Below are positions 1 to 11,596 of a DNA stretch of 64,000 nt, piece by piece (positions within the stretch are counted from its first letter, which is position 1; the number at the start of each line of letters is the position of its first letter). A model generated the notes under the pieces. It made no database searches, was not told the origin of the DNA, and was given only the letters and a program-made list of their open reading frames with translations. This DNA is from Hyaloscypha bicolor E (Eukaryota > Ascomycota > Leotiomycetes > Helotiales > Hyaloscyphaceae): positions 2,756,014 to 2,820,013 of the forward strand of contig NW_020194558.1 in the NCBI RefSeq assembly GCF_002865645.1, written 5' to 3'. A program made the position numbers and the translations under genes.

Positions 1-86
1 TATGTCGATCTCCCCATCATCGCCAACTCTGGCCATGTTCAGAGAAATCGAAAATAGCCCAAAAGCCTCTTTGGTAGACTCGGATC

Positions 87-561
87 TCATGAACTTCTCC
101 ACCCGGGGAAGTTCTTTCTGTCAACCAGGGTTTCCAAGGCCGACCAGGTGCCCGAGTACGGCCCAGAATCCGGGTTCATGGCATGATGCGTCCAAAAGAG
201 GACTTGCAGGCCAGGTGCCAGCGCTTCAGGCCGTGAATTCGGTTCCACATACTCTGGTAGCATCCATTCGATAGAATTATCCCAGATGAAGATGTTGGGT
301 ACCTTGCAGGCCGGGCTGAAAGTCGCAAGCATGCCTGATCTGGTCGAATATGGTGACTACACCAGTGGCTTCCAAGATCTCTTCCTCGGCATGGTTGGCA
401 GGCCGGGCAGCTGGTCCACTCGGGGGGGCTGCGCATGGTTCTTCGGGTGATCGCCACTGATCGAACGATGGTTGAAGACCGGGGGTTTCAGCTTGGAATC
501 TCCCTAAGTTTCGAGGGCGTTGTTTGGTTGTCGGAAGTACGAAGGCGTTCCTGGACCTCAT
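87..561 (-). pseudogene. degenerate coding-like stretch, product not recognised
   Basis: Three minus-strand frames each carry a sensible-looking peptide that seems to hand over to the next. About 340-410 gives a segment around TGVVTIFDQIRHACDF. About 125-330 gives a segment with PNIFIWDNSIEWMLPEY and LQVLFWTHHAMNPDSG. Below about 125, in yet another frame, comes EKFMRSESTKEAFGLFSISL and the sequence runs off the window edge at position 1. No splice pair explains the frame changes, so I read it as a broken gene or one with sequence errors whose 3' part lies outside the window. I do not recognise the family. It may simply be chance open frames. Confidence 0.3.
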
Positions 562-1396
562 TGTTCAACTTTATTTCCAGCACAAGGGTGCTGCTGATGG
601 ATGCGGTCTAGTGTATCCTAAATGAGCCTAGTTCCTTACCCCTTTTCATGTTTGGTGCAACCTCCCGAGAGCTTTTGTTTTCCTCTTTGCAGTGTATTCA
701 TCGATCGAATTGATTGATGGAACTGATCGATCGATTCCACCAATTTGTTCGTCATACGTGACATGGTCTTGCACCCTGATCCGTAATTGCAATTCGGCTC
801 GGTTCGAAAACAAAAATTATGTTCTTGGGGTGGTTCGGGTGGCACCGCCCCCTGGTCATTGACAGCAATTTGGCGTTGGTTAAGTCAAGGATACGTCTGG
901 CGCCGCATAATTCAATTTTCACTTCACTTACGGAGTATTGTCAGGTGATTTTACTTTTTGTATTGTTTTGCATATCAACTGAGCTGGACCAAGCGGTGGG
1001 TTTACCCTGATTTGGGCTGGACACGGCCACCTCGGAAGCGGAATCTGAGCCGTAAAAAGGAAAGTTTCACTTCTCGAAGCAGTATATTCGGAAAGTTCGA
1101 ATTATACTTGTATGATTTACAGTCAAGCATTTGGAGTTTATGGTTGAAAGATCGTCATGGTCGGAAGGCAGTGAATTTTAACCATGCTTGAGCTGGATCG
1201 ATCGTAGTATTGGATACTAAACGAAGGAAATGGCTAATATATAGGCAGCGCTAGACGAGCTTTTAAAAGAGAGTAATTGCGTAGTCCCTCCCTCTCGATA
1301 ACTTCTTTGATCGTGAACTAGAATTAGAAGAGCACTTTCCATCTTTTTGCTTCACATCCTTTTGCTATCATTTGTCTAAATCACCACAACACAGCA
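562..1396. other. non-coding stretch upstream of the epimerase
   Basis: No convincing coding frame. A TATA-like run (taatatatag) lies at 1234-1243. A pyrimidine-rich leader covers about 1283-1390, directly before the epimerase ATG, which is typical of a fungal core promoter and 5' UTR. Nothing else is seen. Confidence 0.5.
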
Positions 1397-2745
1397 ATGT
1401 CAAGTTCTCCTAGCTCTCGGGCTTCGAGCCCAGAATCATCGTCCCCAAGTTCGTCCATCCTAACAACCGCCACTGAGGGATTCTCTTTGTTCGATGATCT
1501 GGTGATCACCTCGTTCGCTGGGTCATCTGAGAGCGATGAATATATTCTAGTGGTTGGGGGTCTAGGGTATATTGGAAGTCACACATCATGGGAGCTTTTG
1601 AAAGATGGGCACAACGTCATTATCATCGACAACCTGAGCAATTCTTTCAGATCTGTTCTCGATAGATTACTTTCCCTGAAGAAGGCGTACTTCAAGTCGA
1701 CTTCTCAAGAGCCATCTCTTCAATTTTACGAGGCTGACTATCGAGATCAACCAACAATGAATCTTGTTCTCAATAAATACTCTTTCTCTGAGAGAACAAA
1801 TTTATACAAAGACGGCATAACGGTGGAGGCAGAGCAATCTCGTCGATCCAGAATTTCGGGAGTCATACACTTTGCTGCATACAAGGCGGTTGCGGAAAGT
1901 ATACGACAGCCCCTCAAATACTACTCGAACAACGTCGGCGGTCTCATAAGCTTCTGCTCTCTCCTCAGCGACTTCGGCATCAAGACTTTTGTATTCTCAT
2001 CGTCTGCTACGGTCTACGGCGAGCAAGCTAACGGCACCGGCCGCATCTCTGAAGAATATTGCACTCACGAAACGACCTCCTTCATAGACGCCCACGGTCA
2101 AGCAAGAACCACGCAAAGCGGGTGCACGGGTCTCACCAATCCCTACGGGCGCACCAAGTGGATGTGTGAGGCTATACTCCACGATCTCGCATCCGCAGAC
2201 CCCGAATGGAGCATCTTCGCCCTACGCTACTTCAACCCAGTTGGGTGCGATCCCTCCGGCATGCTCGGTGAAGACCCACGTTCTCTGGCAAGCAATCTCA
2301 TGCCCGCAGTGGTGAAGACGATGACTGGCGAGTCTCCAGTTCTGCAGATCTACGGAACCGATTGGGATACGAGGGACGGCACGGCGGTCCGGGACTTCAT
2401 CCATGTAACAGATCTTGCTCGCGGCCATTTGGCAGCTTTGGCCACTGCTCCGAAATTCAAGGGCAGGCTTCCAGGCCTTTAATCTTGGATCCGGAATGGG
2501 ATATTCGGTCCTCGATGTTGTGGCTGCTATGGAAGCTGTCTCTGGTAGGCGGCTTCCAGTGCAACTGTTGGGAAGGAGGGAGGGAGATGTCGCTGTATGC
2601 ATTGCTGAGCCGACGAAAGCGGCTGTAGAGTTAGGTTGGAGGACCGAGAAGTCTTTGGAGGACCGAGAAGTCTTTGGAGGATAGTTGTACGGATATTTGT
2701 CGTTTCTTGGGTGTGAGTCCTGCCATCGACACGGTTATGATTTGA
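1397..2745 (+). pseudogene. UDP-glucose 4-epimerase (GAL10/GALE-type), frame-disrupted
   Basis: The family interconverts UDP-glucose and UDP-galactose in the cytosol (Leloir pathway) as an NAD-dependent extended SDR. The frame from 1397 has a Ser-rich leader of about 50 residues, the Rossmann motif VVGGLGYIGSH, the FSSSATVYG strand and the catalytic YxxxK in NPYGRTKWMCE, so the active site is complete. At 2459-2463 (aag ggc) the frame is lost. One base fewer in the GGG run would continue into FQAFNLGSGMGYSVLDVV, the conserved C-terminal half, which is open one frame over. A second lesion is a perfect 19-bp tandem duplication at 2641-2678. With one copy the frame would run through DICRFLGVSP to a stop at 2743-2745; with two it stops at 2682-2684. 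No intron is seen. Either a recent pseudogene or, for the 1-nt change, a consensus error. Confidence 0.85.
2641..2678 (+). repeat. 19-bp perfect tandem duplication inside the epimerase 3' end
   Basis: The 19-mer ggaccgagaagtctttgga is present twice in direct succession (2641-2659 and 2660-2678). As 19 is not a multiple of three it changes frame and removes the normal C-terminus. Confidence 0.97.
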
Positions 2746-4594
2746 ACATAGCTTCAACTTCGCCTGAATGTTGTATGAAGGTCATCAAAAGTGTGAATCT
2801 CTTAATTTATAGAAATACGCAAACAGACGTATCAGCAATCTTAGTTTTAAGGCGTGGTATTTTCTCGAGCTCAACTCTTCCACCTTGCTCGTCGTTTATT
2901 TGAATCGAGACCCGCTCGAGACACTTCAAAGAATCAACATCCCCTGCATATATAAGTTTTTGGGATTAGCCAAGTTCTATCATTTATCACGTTCTAGTTC
3001 TGCATATTTAACTCTTCTCGAAATCTTAAGAAGCTCATGCCGCGACCTTTCGAAGTGTTGTGATAGCAAAAATTGAAATAAGCGAAAAGGGAGCGGGCAC
3101 ACCACGGACAGTCAGCATTGCACTCTCTGCTCAAGAAGCTAATATTTCTTGGGGCTTCAAACTATTTGCACACCCTGAGTAACCTAGCCTAAACAAGCTC
3201 TAAGCAAGTATTTGCCACTCGCCCATACTTTTGATGTCCGGGGGGATCACGTCTTCCGCTCCATGGGGCTATTGTCTTGAAAGCTGGGACAATTACCCCT
3301 AGCAATCTCAAACAAAGAATCATCTCTACGGAAGAACTCTCGTGCTTCCGACAGGTTCTTGTGGTGGCGAATACGGGTTCCTACGGTAAGTGCATAAACT
3401 CCGGGCTTGCCACTGAAGCAATGAATGGATTCGTATGCAGCAACCAGGGCCATCTGCGTGGAACTGGGAGTGCGAGCAGAAGGTTCCAGGCCGCCGGGAG
3501 AAGGGAATTCTCTTTAGCTGGGGTTGGGACGCTTTGATCAGCTGGGAATAGGATGTTTGGCCTTTGGCAGCAGAGCTCAGCAGTCCCGTTCTGGAGTCTC
3601 GACAGCTCCAAGCACTGCCTTGTCTCAACCTCGCAGGCGTGAAGGTGTGGACGTGGGGATCCTCATCCAAGGCCATCTAAAGAGCCAAGCTGCTGCTTTG
3701 AGCATGAGAAGGCCGGCGATCCCCGTCTCCATCCCGTTCCAAGGCCATATCCCCTGCGATGGGTGCTTCCCAATCAAGAGATAGTTGTAACCCATTCGTA
3801 ACCCATGGGACGGGACAGAAATCTTCAACATGAGTCGAGCACAAACAGACCCTTCCGCAGGCACACCGAAGACCAATGCCGTGGTGACTGGCTATCACCC
3901 ATGTGAGGGGTACGCCAAGTCTCGCGTGATGGGAGTCGTCGTGGCGACCATCCCATTTCGAGACAACCATCACACCACGAAACCAAAACTAGGAAGTTAC
4001 ACACATATGCTATTCTGGGTCGAGACGTGAAGAAAATTTCCTCTCAGGTCGACCAGCTCAGCCGAACTATATGATTGGCTGTCACGACGGTTTCGATTGA
4101 TTGTGTGCTACGCGAAAAACAGGGAGCACTTGTTCCGGGGCAGCTCACCAATTCCCGCATCAGCCAACTATCACGACGTATTGACATATGCCATAGTGGA
4201 TATCTTATGGCTAAATGATCGACAAGACCAAGGTTCAAGTCTACAATTGCTCGATTTGGAACAAATAATGAATTTATTGGCCAATATGACATGTCATTGG
4301 ACAGTTACATAACCAGTAATTCAACGGAGCAGAACCCTGAAACGTTAAATATAGATGCGGCTGATGAAAGAAAGAAAGAAAGGAAGGAAAAAGAAAAACA
4401 GATCAGAACACCACACTCGCCCGGTGTAACGGTGGGCGCAAGACATGTGGCGTTTGCCCCTCGCACGGCAAGTTGTCACTGAATCGAGTGTCAGGAGATG
4501 ACAATGCCATTCTTTCGCCCTCACCTTTTTTATGCTGTGGGTTTGTGAATTAACTTACCTCCACCGGTCTTTTCCTAAGTCCATTTAGCTGGAG
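2746..4594. other. intergenic, no supported gene
   Basis: Open frames on both strands between about 3240 and 3980 overlap one another and show no recognisable protein. A purine-rich GAAA-type run lies near 4368-4400. I see nothing I can name. Confidence 0.5.
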
Positions 4595-5682
4595 ATGGCG
4601 TATTTTACAAAAATATGTGCTTTCATGGTGCTTTGTGTTACAATCGTGTTGGGTGACGGTTGCACAATCTTTTCAACCAACGGATCCACGGCGAGTTATT
4701 TTGAATACCACCGCTTTTATGACTTCCGCAATATCCAAACTTCCAGGACGGCGCAGAGCACTTACTCTGATGCTTCTCTTTTCCCCGCAAGCAAAATAGT
4801 AAATAACGCATCATGGACAGACGATTGGAGTATCAGAGTCCAGTCCAAAGGTGCAGCTAACGACCACGCGTTACCGATGCAATATACTTCCTCGAACGTC
4901 AATATTCGTACTCTCACCTCTCCCAACATAACTTCCTGAACTGACAAGCTGACCAGTCTCCAGACAACAGCACCGATGCCTCCCGAGACCCCACGACCTA
5001 CCTGACCCTGTCAACAAACCGGCAGCAATCCTCCCAACAGGCCGGCGAACTCGACTACAAGCTCACGAACCTCTCCCACGCCTCAGTCCGGGTTCTGGGG
5101 CGCGTAAGAGGCGCCCCTGGCGCGGCAGCAGGAATCTTCACCTACTGGAACGACACCACGGAATCCGACATCGAGATCCTGAGCCGCGACCCAGCGACCT
5201 CCATACATTATTCGAATCAACCCACAACGACGGATTCAGGAGCGACGGTGCCGGGCTCCACATGGAATGTATCCGTGCCATCTGGCGCAGCCTGGACGAG
5301 CTGGAACGTGCATCGACTAGACTGGATCCCGAGGCAGAGCGCGTGGTACGTGAATGGGCTGCAGATGGCGAGCACGGTAGTCAACGTGCCCCGGAGCCCG
5401 AGTATGCTTATTCTGAATATGTGGAGTAATGGCGACGCATGGTCGGGGGTTATGGCTGTCGGTGCTGCGGCTGAGTTGCAGATCCAGTGGATTGAGGTGG
5501 TGTTTAATGCTTCCTCGGAAGCTTTCACTCCTTCTCCGTCTCCCTCAAAGCCGGTGGTTTGTTCCGTTGATAAAGTTGTTGGAATTCCTGTAGTGTCTGA
5601 AGGCGTGGTGTCCGCCTGGGATCACGGAACCCTCATGATGTGGCTGTCTTTATCCTTGACCACCTTTTGGTCGCTTGTCTGA
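4595..5682 (+). CDS. secreted GH16-type glucanase-like protein, possibly GPI-anchored
   Basis: Exons 4595-4907 and 4964-5682, joined over a 56-nt intron (donor gtactc, branch ctgac, acceptor tctccag), give 343 residues. Residues 1-20 form a signal peptide (MAYFTKICAFMVLCVTIVLG). The GH16 catalytic signature ExDxE is present as ESDIE at about residues 171-175, giving the expected nucleophile and acid/base glutamates. The concanavalin-A-like beta-sandwich continues with segments such as WNVHRLDWIP and WYVNGLQM. The tail ends in a hydrophobic stretch (MMWLSLSLTTFWSLV) after a Ser/Pro linker, which suggests a GPI signal. GH16 enzymes act on beta-1,3(4)-glucans or transfer chitin/glucan in walls; the substrate cannot be told from the sequence. 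Several NxS/T sites fit a secreted glycoprotein. Confidence 0.85.
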
Positions 5683-6320
5683 CTTACGAAAGGCGGTTCT
5701 GTACGAAAAAAATACGATACTTTCATATCAATACTTGGAAGAGGTGGAAGCATAAAGAGGGAGAATCTGATCACGCAACAAAGATGCATATGGGCAATTG
5801 CATTATGTTTGGAAGAGTGCAATTGCAGAAATGTTGCTGAGGTGTTTTGAGATCCGAAGCGTCGAGCTAACTAAGCTCCTTGGTTTAGTCAGGGGACCGC
5901 CGGAAGATTCGGAAGCTGCTATAGTCAGGGGGGCAAGCGGGGGCCTCAAAGATTGGATATGTTGGGGAGCTTCATTCTGTACTCGAAAAATCGCAGACGC
6001 TCAAATGCTCGCTACAGAATTTTGATACGATAAGATTGCATTCAATGCCCTCCTATCCAGGAGCAGACGTGGAGGGACTGTAACTCCTCAAACTCCATCC
6101 AACTCTCAAAACGCCGACCTTCCGGGTATGAGAAAGAGAGCCAGCTAGCAGCCTTGATTGTGCCACACTGGCCGAGACATATGATCAAGAGAGAGCTAAA
6201 GCCAGAGATCCAAAGAAAAAGTCGTAGTGGTCGTGAGTTTTACTATACAAGTGACATGCCAATCTTGCTGTCCAAATCTTCTCAAGTGCTCCGATATCCA
6301 TCCTTCCTTTCGCTAGACTC
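5683..6320. other. intergenic between convergent genes
   Basis: This is the shared 3' region of the GH16 gene (plus) and the UPF0658 gene (minus). No open frame with recognisable content; nothing else seen. Confidence 0.5.
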
Positions 6321-7630
6321 TTAATCGATGGTCATACGGCTCGAGACGGGGCCGTGCTTCATGTCTGGCAGCTCGGTCATATTATCCGTCTTCTCCACAT
6401 CGCTGTTGACCCTCCTCTTCATGATGTGCGGCTTCAATCCCATCCCGAAATTCGCTGTGCATACGCAGGCGTTGATGATTGTCAGGATGATCAGGACAAT
6501 CGTGATAGCGGCGAAACTCGTCAAACTCTTTCGGACGGGGATGTAGTTTATTTCATGGCTGGGCTGGTACATTCTGGCCAGCTTGAAGATGAAGTATGCC
6601 AGCCCGCAGAAGAAGAGGAAGATGGTGACGACCATTCCGAACTTGTTCTCGCGGCGGGTCCAGAAAGCGGCCATGAAGAGAATGAGCACTGTTACGGGGA
6701 TGGCGGCGATTGTTAGACCAAATTCTGCTCCTGCTAATCCGGTCACGACTACCAGGAATTGGACTGTGAAGCCGAGGAAAAAGAAGAAATCAAACTTCAG
6801 CAGAGCGATGTAAATCTTCATAACTGTCAGCATGCGGGAATGGAATCCGAGATTGTAATACATACCTGGAAAGTCAAATAACGACGCTTCATTCGGAGAT
6901 CTGCGCTGATGTGCTTGTAAATTGTCCATGCGAACTCGTCGTACAATTTCCAGGCAATAACGGACAGGGCAACGGTGAACAGTGCAATTATACAAGGGCC
7001 TGCCACCAGGAACGGCTGGATATCCGTCCAGACACGCGTATCAGGCTTGACGTAGCCGTTTTCCTCCAACTTCTGAATGGCCTTGTTTACCTGATCATAT
7101 TCAATAGAGGCGTAGATTAACATGCCACAATTGTAACAGCAAAGCCCGAGGACCTGAATTGTGTTCTTGAGTCGCAGGGAGTCGTAGACGAGGACTAATT
7201 GGTAAAGGAAACCGAATATGAAGAGAGTGAGGTATACTGGAATTGTCTTCGAAAGGGCAGTGGCTGGTTTATGGGATTCGAGACTCCCTTGGAATTTTGC
7301 AAAGATATATCTACAATTAATTGTTAGCAGCATCACCTTGGGACAACCTCTTCAGATACGCACGATTCGCTGGCTAGAACAATCACGGCTTGTAACAGTG
7401 CCGCGATCAGGAACGCCCACGTCCATGGCGTATTTGGTCTAGAAATGTTAGATGCCATCTTGACCAACATCTGCGGGTAATAATTACTTGTACATCGTCC
7501 TTCCTCGAGGCCCGGCGCCTATGATCGGTGGTGTCAGTCCTTCGCGCGAGTGATATCCTCCAGCGTAGTTTTGATATGGATCTGAATCGCCTCTAATCAA
7601 CGATGATCTTGATTCATGCCTGTAAGACAT
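6321..7630 (-). CDS. UPF0658 Golgi apparatus membrane protein
   Basis: Four exons (7630-7488, 7438-7364, 7310-6866, 6815-6321) give 385 residues. All introns are 49-53 nt with good GT-AG ends. The start is the ATG at 7630 (MSYRHESRSSLIRGDSDPY). A hydrophilic N-terminus leads into PNTPWTWAFLIAALLQAVIV, the first membrane segment. Further hydrophobic segments include YLTLFIFGFLYQLVLVYDSL, FLVAGPCIIALFTVALSVIA, IYIALLKFDFFFFLGFTVQF and others, about seven in all. The block KLYDEFAWTIYKHISADLRM is strongly typical of this fungal family. The S. pombe member is placed in the Golgi; the biochemical role is unknown. A later ATG inside what I call intron 1 would give a shorter protein, but splicing to KPNTPWTW fits the family better. 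Confidence 0.88.
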
Positions 7631-9795
7631 CCGTTGGCAGAGATCTGCGCCCCGGATCAGGAGCTGGCGGGAGTTCGTTAGGAGAAGAGGAAGTAAGAGT
7701 TGGTGTACGCAACAGTTGGGACCAATACGTTGGGATGATGCCAGTCAAATTGATGAAAAGACTGAGAAGTGTGGTCTTGGGTCGGTGGCCTTGTAGGTTA
7801 AACGATCAATGGGGTTGAGTCTGCAACGAGCGTGAAACACCGACCGCCTCCGTGGCGAAGGGTTTGGGGTGTGAGCTGGTGCAAGGCACAGCGAGGAGCG
7901 AGATAGGAGAGGAACTTCGAGAAGTCGTCGTAGGTGATGTCGGTGGGGAGGAGATCGAGAAGGAGATGGCGAGAGAAGGTTGAGGAGGAAAGAATGAAGA
8001 AGAGGTTGGAATCGGAGTCGAGTGGAGGTCGTGATGGGTTTTTCCACCGCCAGCAGATTATGGGGTCTCACAACACGCCAACGAATGATCGGCCTCTCGC
8101 TAAAGCTGAAAATAGCAGACGCTTGGGGTAGGCTGATCTTAGGAATCCAACAACGCAGGAAAGTAAGAATCGTTCGCTTTCAATTGGGGCTGGTTGGTTT
8201 ATGTGGTCAGACGAGGTCTGGAGGAGGACTGTCCCGTGGGAATGGGCGCCCTTGGGATTACTAAGGTTGAGGTTTATCCAGCATGTGCAGGACTGGAGTG
8301 GAGAGCGCCAACGCAGGCGCAGCGCGGAAAGCCTTGAGGCTGAGTCTACGATGTATGCTCGAGACCATTCCGAGATCTCCGCCCAAGAAACTTCTCGCTG
8401 CGGGAGAAGGACTGGTTGGACAGTCCTGGAGATGTTTCGAGGTCCTATTTGACGGCAACAATTGTAGTTTCTTGACAGCATCATGGCTCCTCGTATTCTG
8501 AAGCTTGCCAAGTCTTGTGAGGCTTCGGTAGCGTTCAGCCCGGTGTGGGCTTTCAGCTCTCGCTCACGTGAACGACGATCATAACAAGAGCAGCCATCCA
8601 TCGAGATGCGATTCACGTGAAATTGTATCTGTGGATCTGTTTTTTAATAAAAAAATTATACTGTACATTTGACCCGAAATTCTCCTCTCTGCCTCTGCAT
8701 CTTTCCAAATCGTGCAGATGGGAATATCCCGAGCTTCCCTTGAGTCCTTGACGCGTTGCGATACAGGGGATCAATCACATCGCAGGCAAGGTGTCGGAAA
8801 TGCGGCTCGAAGCTTGCCATTTTTGACACGGTATGGTACCATCATTTCCACCTCCTTGGCTTCATGCAGTTCTTCGGGATTGTTCCACCAAATCTGTCGG
8901 TTCATCTCTTCTCATTATGGAAGGCAAAAGACCAGAAACCAGAATACATGATTATTCGTAGCTTGAGCTACGAGGCATACAGTCTTCAGAACCTCAAAGG
9001 GGCAACATTTCCAGCCGTTTCACTTGACGAAGAGCTGCTGTTTGTTCAATTAGGTGCTGGTATTTCGAATCTCTTCTTCATGGCACTGCGCAAGGCAATG
9101 CTCACAATGAAAAGTAGGTTCCCAAAGGGAGTGCAATCAAAAATTCCGCCGATGAGGACCCCGAAGGATACTCAACGATTCTCGTCGCCCCGATGTGCAA
9201 TGGAGGACTTGTATCGCCATTGAGAGCCAAACTTGAGCGGCCCAATGTCAACAAGGCTGAGAAAATGTTAGTAGAGATCATACAAATCTTGGGGTGGAGG
9301 GGGCAAAACTTACTAAGTATGAGGAGGAAAAAAGGGTGCGGGAGAAGCCTTGACTTCATAGAAAATTCGGCGGCCCTCGTTTAGCCTGACATTGAATCAA
9401 ACCGAGCAAACATGTTTGCTTACGTGTTTGCTCGGTTTGCAAAAAAAAAAAAACTCCACGTGATCATGGCCTTGCAGGAAGGCTGAGGTGACCAATGGGA
9501 ATTCTCGAAAGGCCGACCTCCCCCCTTCATCACAACAATCGATCATCGACTCCCTTTCACTTCTAAATCACTCTTGACTCTCTCTCCAGTCTTCAAGTTG
9601 CACTTTCTCTTCAAGTCTACAAGGCATAGATACTGCCTCAACGACCTCCCTTCGAAACTCCGCCATTCCACAGATTGAGTAACAGAGCAGATATTCAAAG
9701 CCAATAACACCGATAACATGAAGTATTTCACATCGTGTTGACTATAGTCTACGGAATACTCAGTCCGAAGTCTGCCTGATATTCGCAGTTCAGTG
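7631..9795. other. intergenic, short unconvincing open frames
   Basis: The minus frames at 7745-8616 are Pro/Ser/Arg-rich and do not look like a protein. The plus frame at 8756-9223 (contains VWYHHFHLLGFMQFFGIVPP) might be a gene remnant, but I cannot place it. Two TCACGTGA octamers lie at 8564-8571 and 8613-8620. A hairpin at 9398-9439 is listed separately. Confidence 0.4.
9398..9439. repeat. 15-bp perfect inverted repeat (hairpin) followed by poly-A
   Basis: caaaccgagcaaaca (9398-9412) and its exact reverse complement tgtttgctcggtttg (9425-9439) flank a 12-nt loop. The loop begins with tgtttgct, repeating the start of the right arm. A run of 13 A follows at 9441-9453. No coding sequence explains it. 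Confidence 0.9.
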
Positions 9796-10720
9796 TCACC
9801 AAGGCTGGATACTCATTCCCTCATAAATCGCCGCCGCCTTCCCATCCAACAGCTCCTTCGCATACGTGTCAAACGACAAAAGCACCAAGTCAGGATACAT
9901 TTCGCGAGCATCGAGATATCCCAAGTACTTTGCGTACTCAAGATCATTGTCGCTGTGCATGTACATGCTGTAGCGATATTGCAAGCCCACGATGACCATG
10001 GCTTGATTCAGATTGGAGAGGTCGTATCCAAACGACGCTTTGGTGATATGGCAGAGGGCGAGGAGTTGGTCAGGCGCTATTTGGATGGCGAGGAAAAGTC
10101 AGTCTTTCGTCATTCATCGTTTGGCCAAGGAGTGGAGGACACGAAAAGGACGTACGTATTTTCTCTCGACCTTCTCTCCCAAAAGTTCTTCCATTTTCCC
10201 AAGGAGCTCTTTCTGTGAGAGTAGTTCTCCGTAACAAAAGACGTATCCCTTCACCGTTAAGTTATCGGTTACAGTCTTGGCAACATACGGACCTATGTCA
10301 CGCAGAGCTGTAAGTGCAGTCTTTATGTTCCCATCCCCCAAGATCGTCGTATTAGGAAGCAGCAGGCCGGCGTATCCACACGCCCAAACAGAGGTGTTGG
10401 GAAAGAAGCCTGATACCAATATCCTACGTCAATGATTGTGTATGGGAGTCCGAGTCTGCGGATATGTTGGTGAATTTCTTCTTTCTATTATGTATGGCCG
10501 ATGAGTATCGGGACACTGTATATCAGAATGAAGTACATACTTGATTACGAATCCGCATGGAACCGCCAGTAGGGCAAACAGTTATCCTAGCACAAGGCAC
10601 GAATCGTTTGACGCCTGCTTTCTTGGCTGCATCAAGAGCGGGATCTGCACGCGGTGCACTCAAGAAACGCTGGAGGAAATTTCCGCTTGGGAAGAATGGG
10701 CACATGCTGAGTCTCACCGA
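9796..10720 (-). pseudogene. NmrA-like / isoflavone-reductase-type NAD(P)-binding protein, decayed
   Basis: The family comprises atypical SDRs, either redox sensors or small-molecule reductases. Reading down the minus strand: VQIPL, then a one-base shift, then DAAKKAGVKRFVPC, TVCPTGGSMRIRNQ, a 56-nt intron (10485-10540), KEEIHQHIRRLGLPYTIID, VGYWYQASFPNTSVWACGY, NTTILGDGN, and GYVFCYGELLSQKELLG. A probable 75-nt intron (10077-10151, weak donor gtcctt) follows, then the C-terminal exon ending MSIQPW at 9796. Upstream, the frame holds an in-frame TGA before VQIPL. The N-terminal Rossmann part (GxxGxxG) cannot be found. The gene has therefore lost its cofactor half as well as its frame. The remaining exons are still well kept, so the decay is fairly recent. 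Confidence 0.8.
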
Positions 10721-11596
10721 CGGTAATCCCTCTCCTTTTTGGGGGGGGGGCTGTTCACACATCCTGTGATCAGAGACGGAGCTAACAAGATCGAATAAAC
10801 AACAACACAGCAGTAATCCTCGTGCTCATCATCCACATTTTCAACATCGAGTATGAACCCGGCCTTCCATAATGCGGGGGTCTAGCCGATCTCTCGCTTC
10901 CGTGCAGCAGGATTTCATGGCAAGCCTCGGACGGAGCGTCGTGAGAAAGGGAGTATAGGAAGCAGTACGGACATGGATGGAGGAGAGTCCCGACGTATAG
11001 GGATCTGTTGTCCGAGTTCAAGGACCAGAGCGAGCGGCTGAAAGATCTGAGGGAGTGGTTTGTGGGGATGGGTGATTTGGGGAGCTTGATTACGATGGCG
11101 GTGGCGACGTTGTGAATTACTCTCTATGCTTCGATCGAGGGACCTCTGCTATTCAAGAGTTCTTGGTGCTCGGGCCACTAGCTGCATACATTTCCCCGTA
11201 GGTGAAGTGATATGTTAGCGAGTCATTCTACATGGAGCAATATTATGCCCATGACTGAGCCTTCTGTCTTGATCCTGTGTGGTTAGGAGTGCGAGGACTT
11301 GAAGGGCTGATGAGGATCTTGACTGAATAGTAACGCGGTTATCAGCTGAACCGTTATGTCCATACTTGGCAAGGCTGGCTAGATTTGGCCGCCAGAGCTG
11401 CCGAGTAAAAACCGTGTATTTATGTATTGTGTTTGATATGTCTGGTTCGTGGTTGTCCAATGCTGCATGGATCCACACCCCGCTTCCTCGAACGTGGACC
11501 CCTGCTCCTTCCACCAGCCCATCGCGTCAACCTCATAGCCGAAATCTAATCGCGACTTGCATCTCCAAAATCTTCCATCTTGTCGCAACCACCAAA
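10721..11596. other. intergenic with a possible orphan 3' exon
   Basis: A run of nine G (10741-10749) lies next to the NmrA remnant. At about 10996-11115 on the plus strand an open frame reads YRDLLSEFKDQSERLKDLRE ... MAVATL and stops at 11113-11115. It looks coding (amphipathic, charged), but no upstream exon joins it and the family is not recognised. The rest shows nothing. Confidence 0.35.

Noticed and set aside
3326..3973. Overlapping minus-strand frames at 3.3-4.0 kb
   Set aside because: No motif, no splice pattern and frames overlap on both strands; probably GC-rich non-coding DNA.
8068..8616. 182-codon minus frame in the 7.6-9.8 kb gap
   Set aside because: Unusual composition, many Arg/Ser/Cys, overlapping frames on both strands and no recognisable domain.
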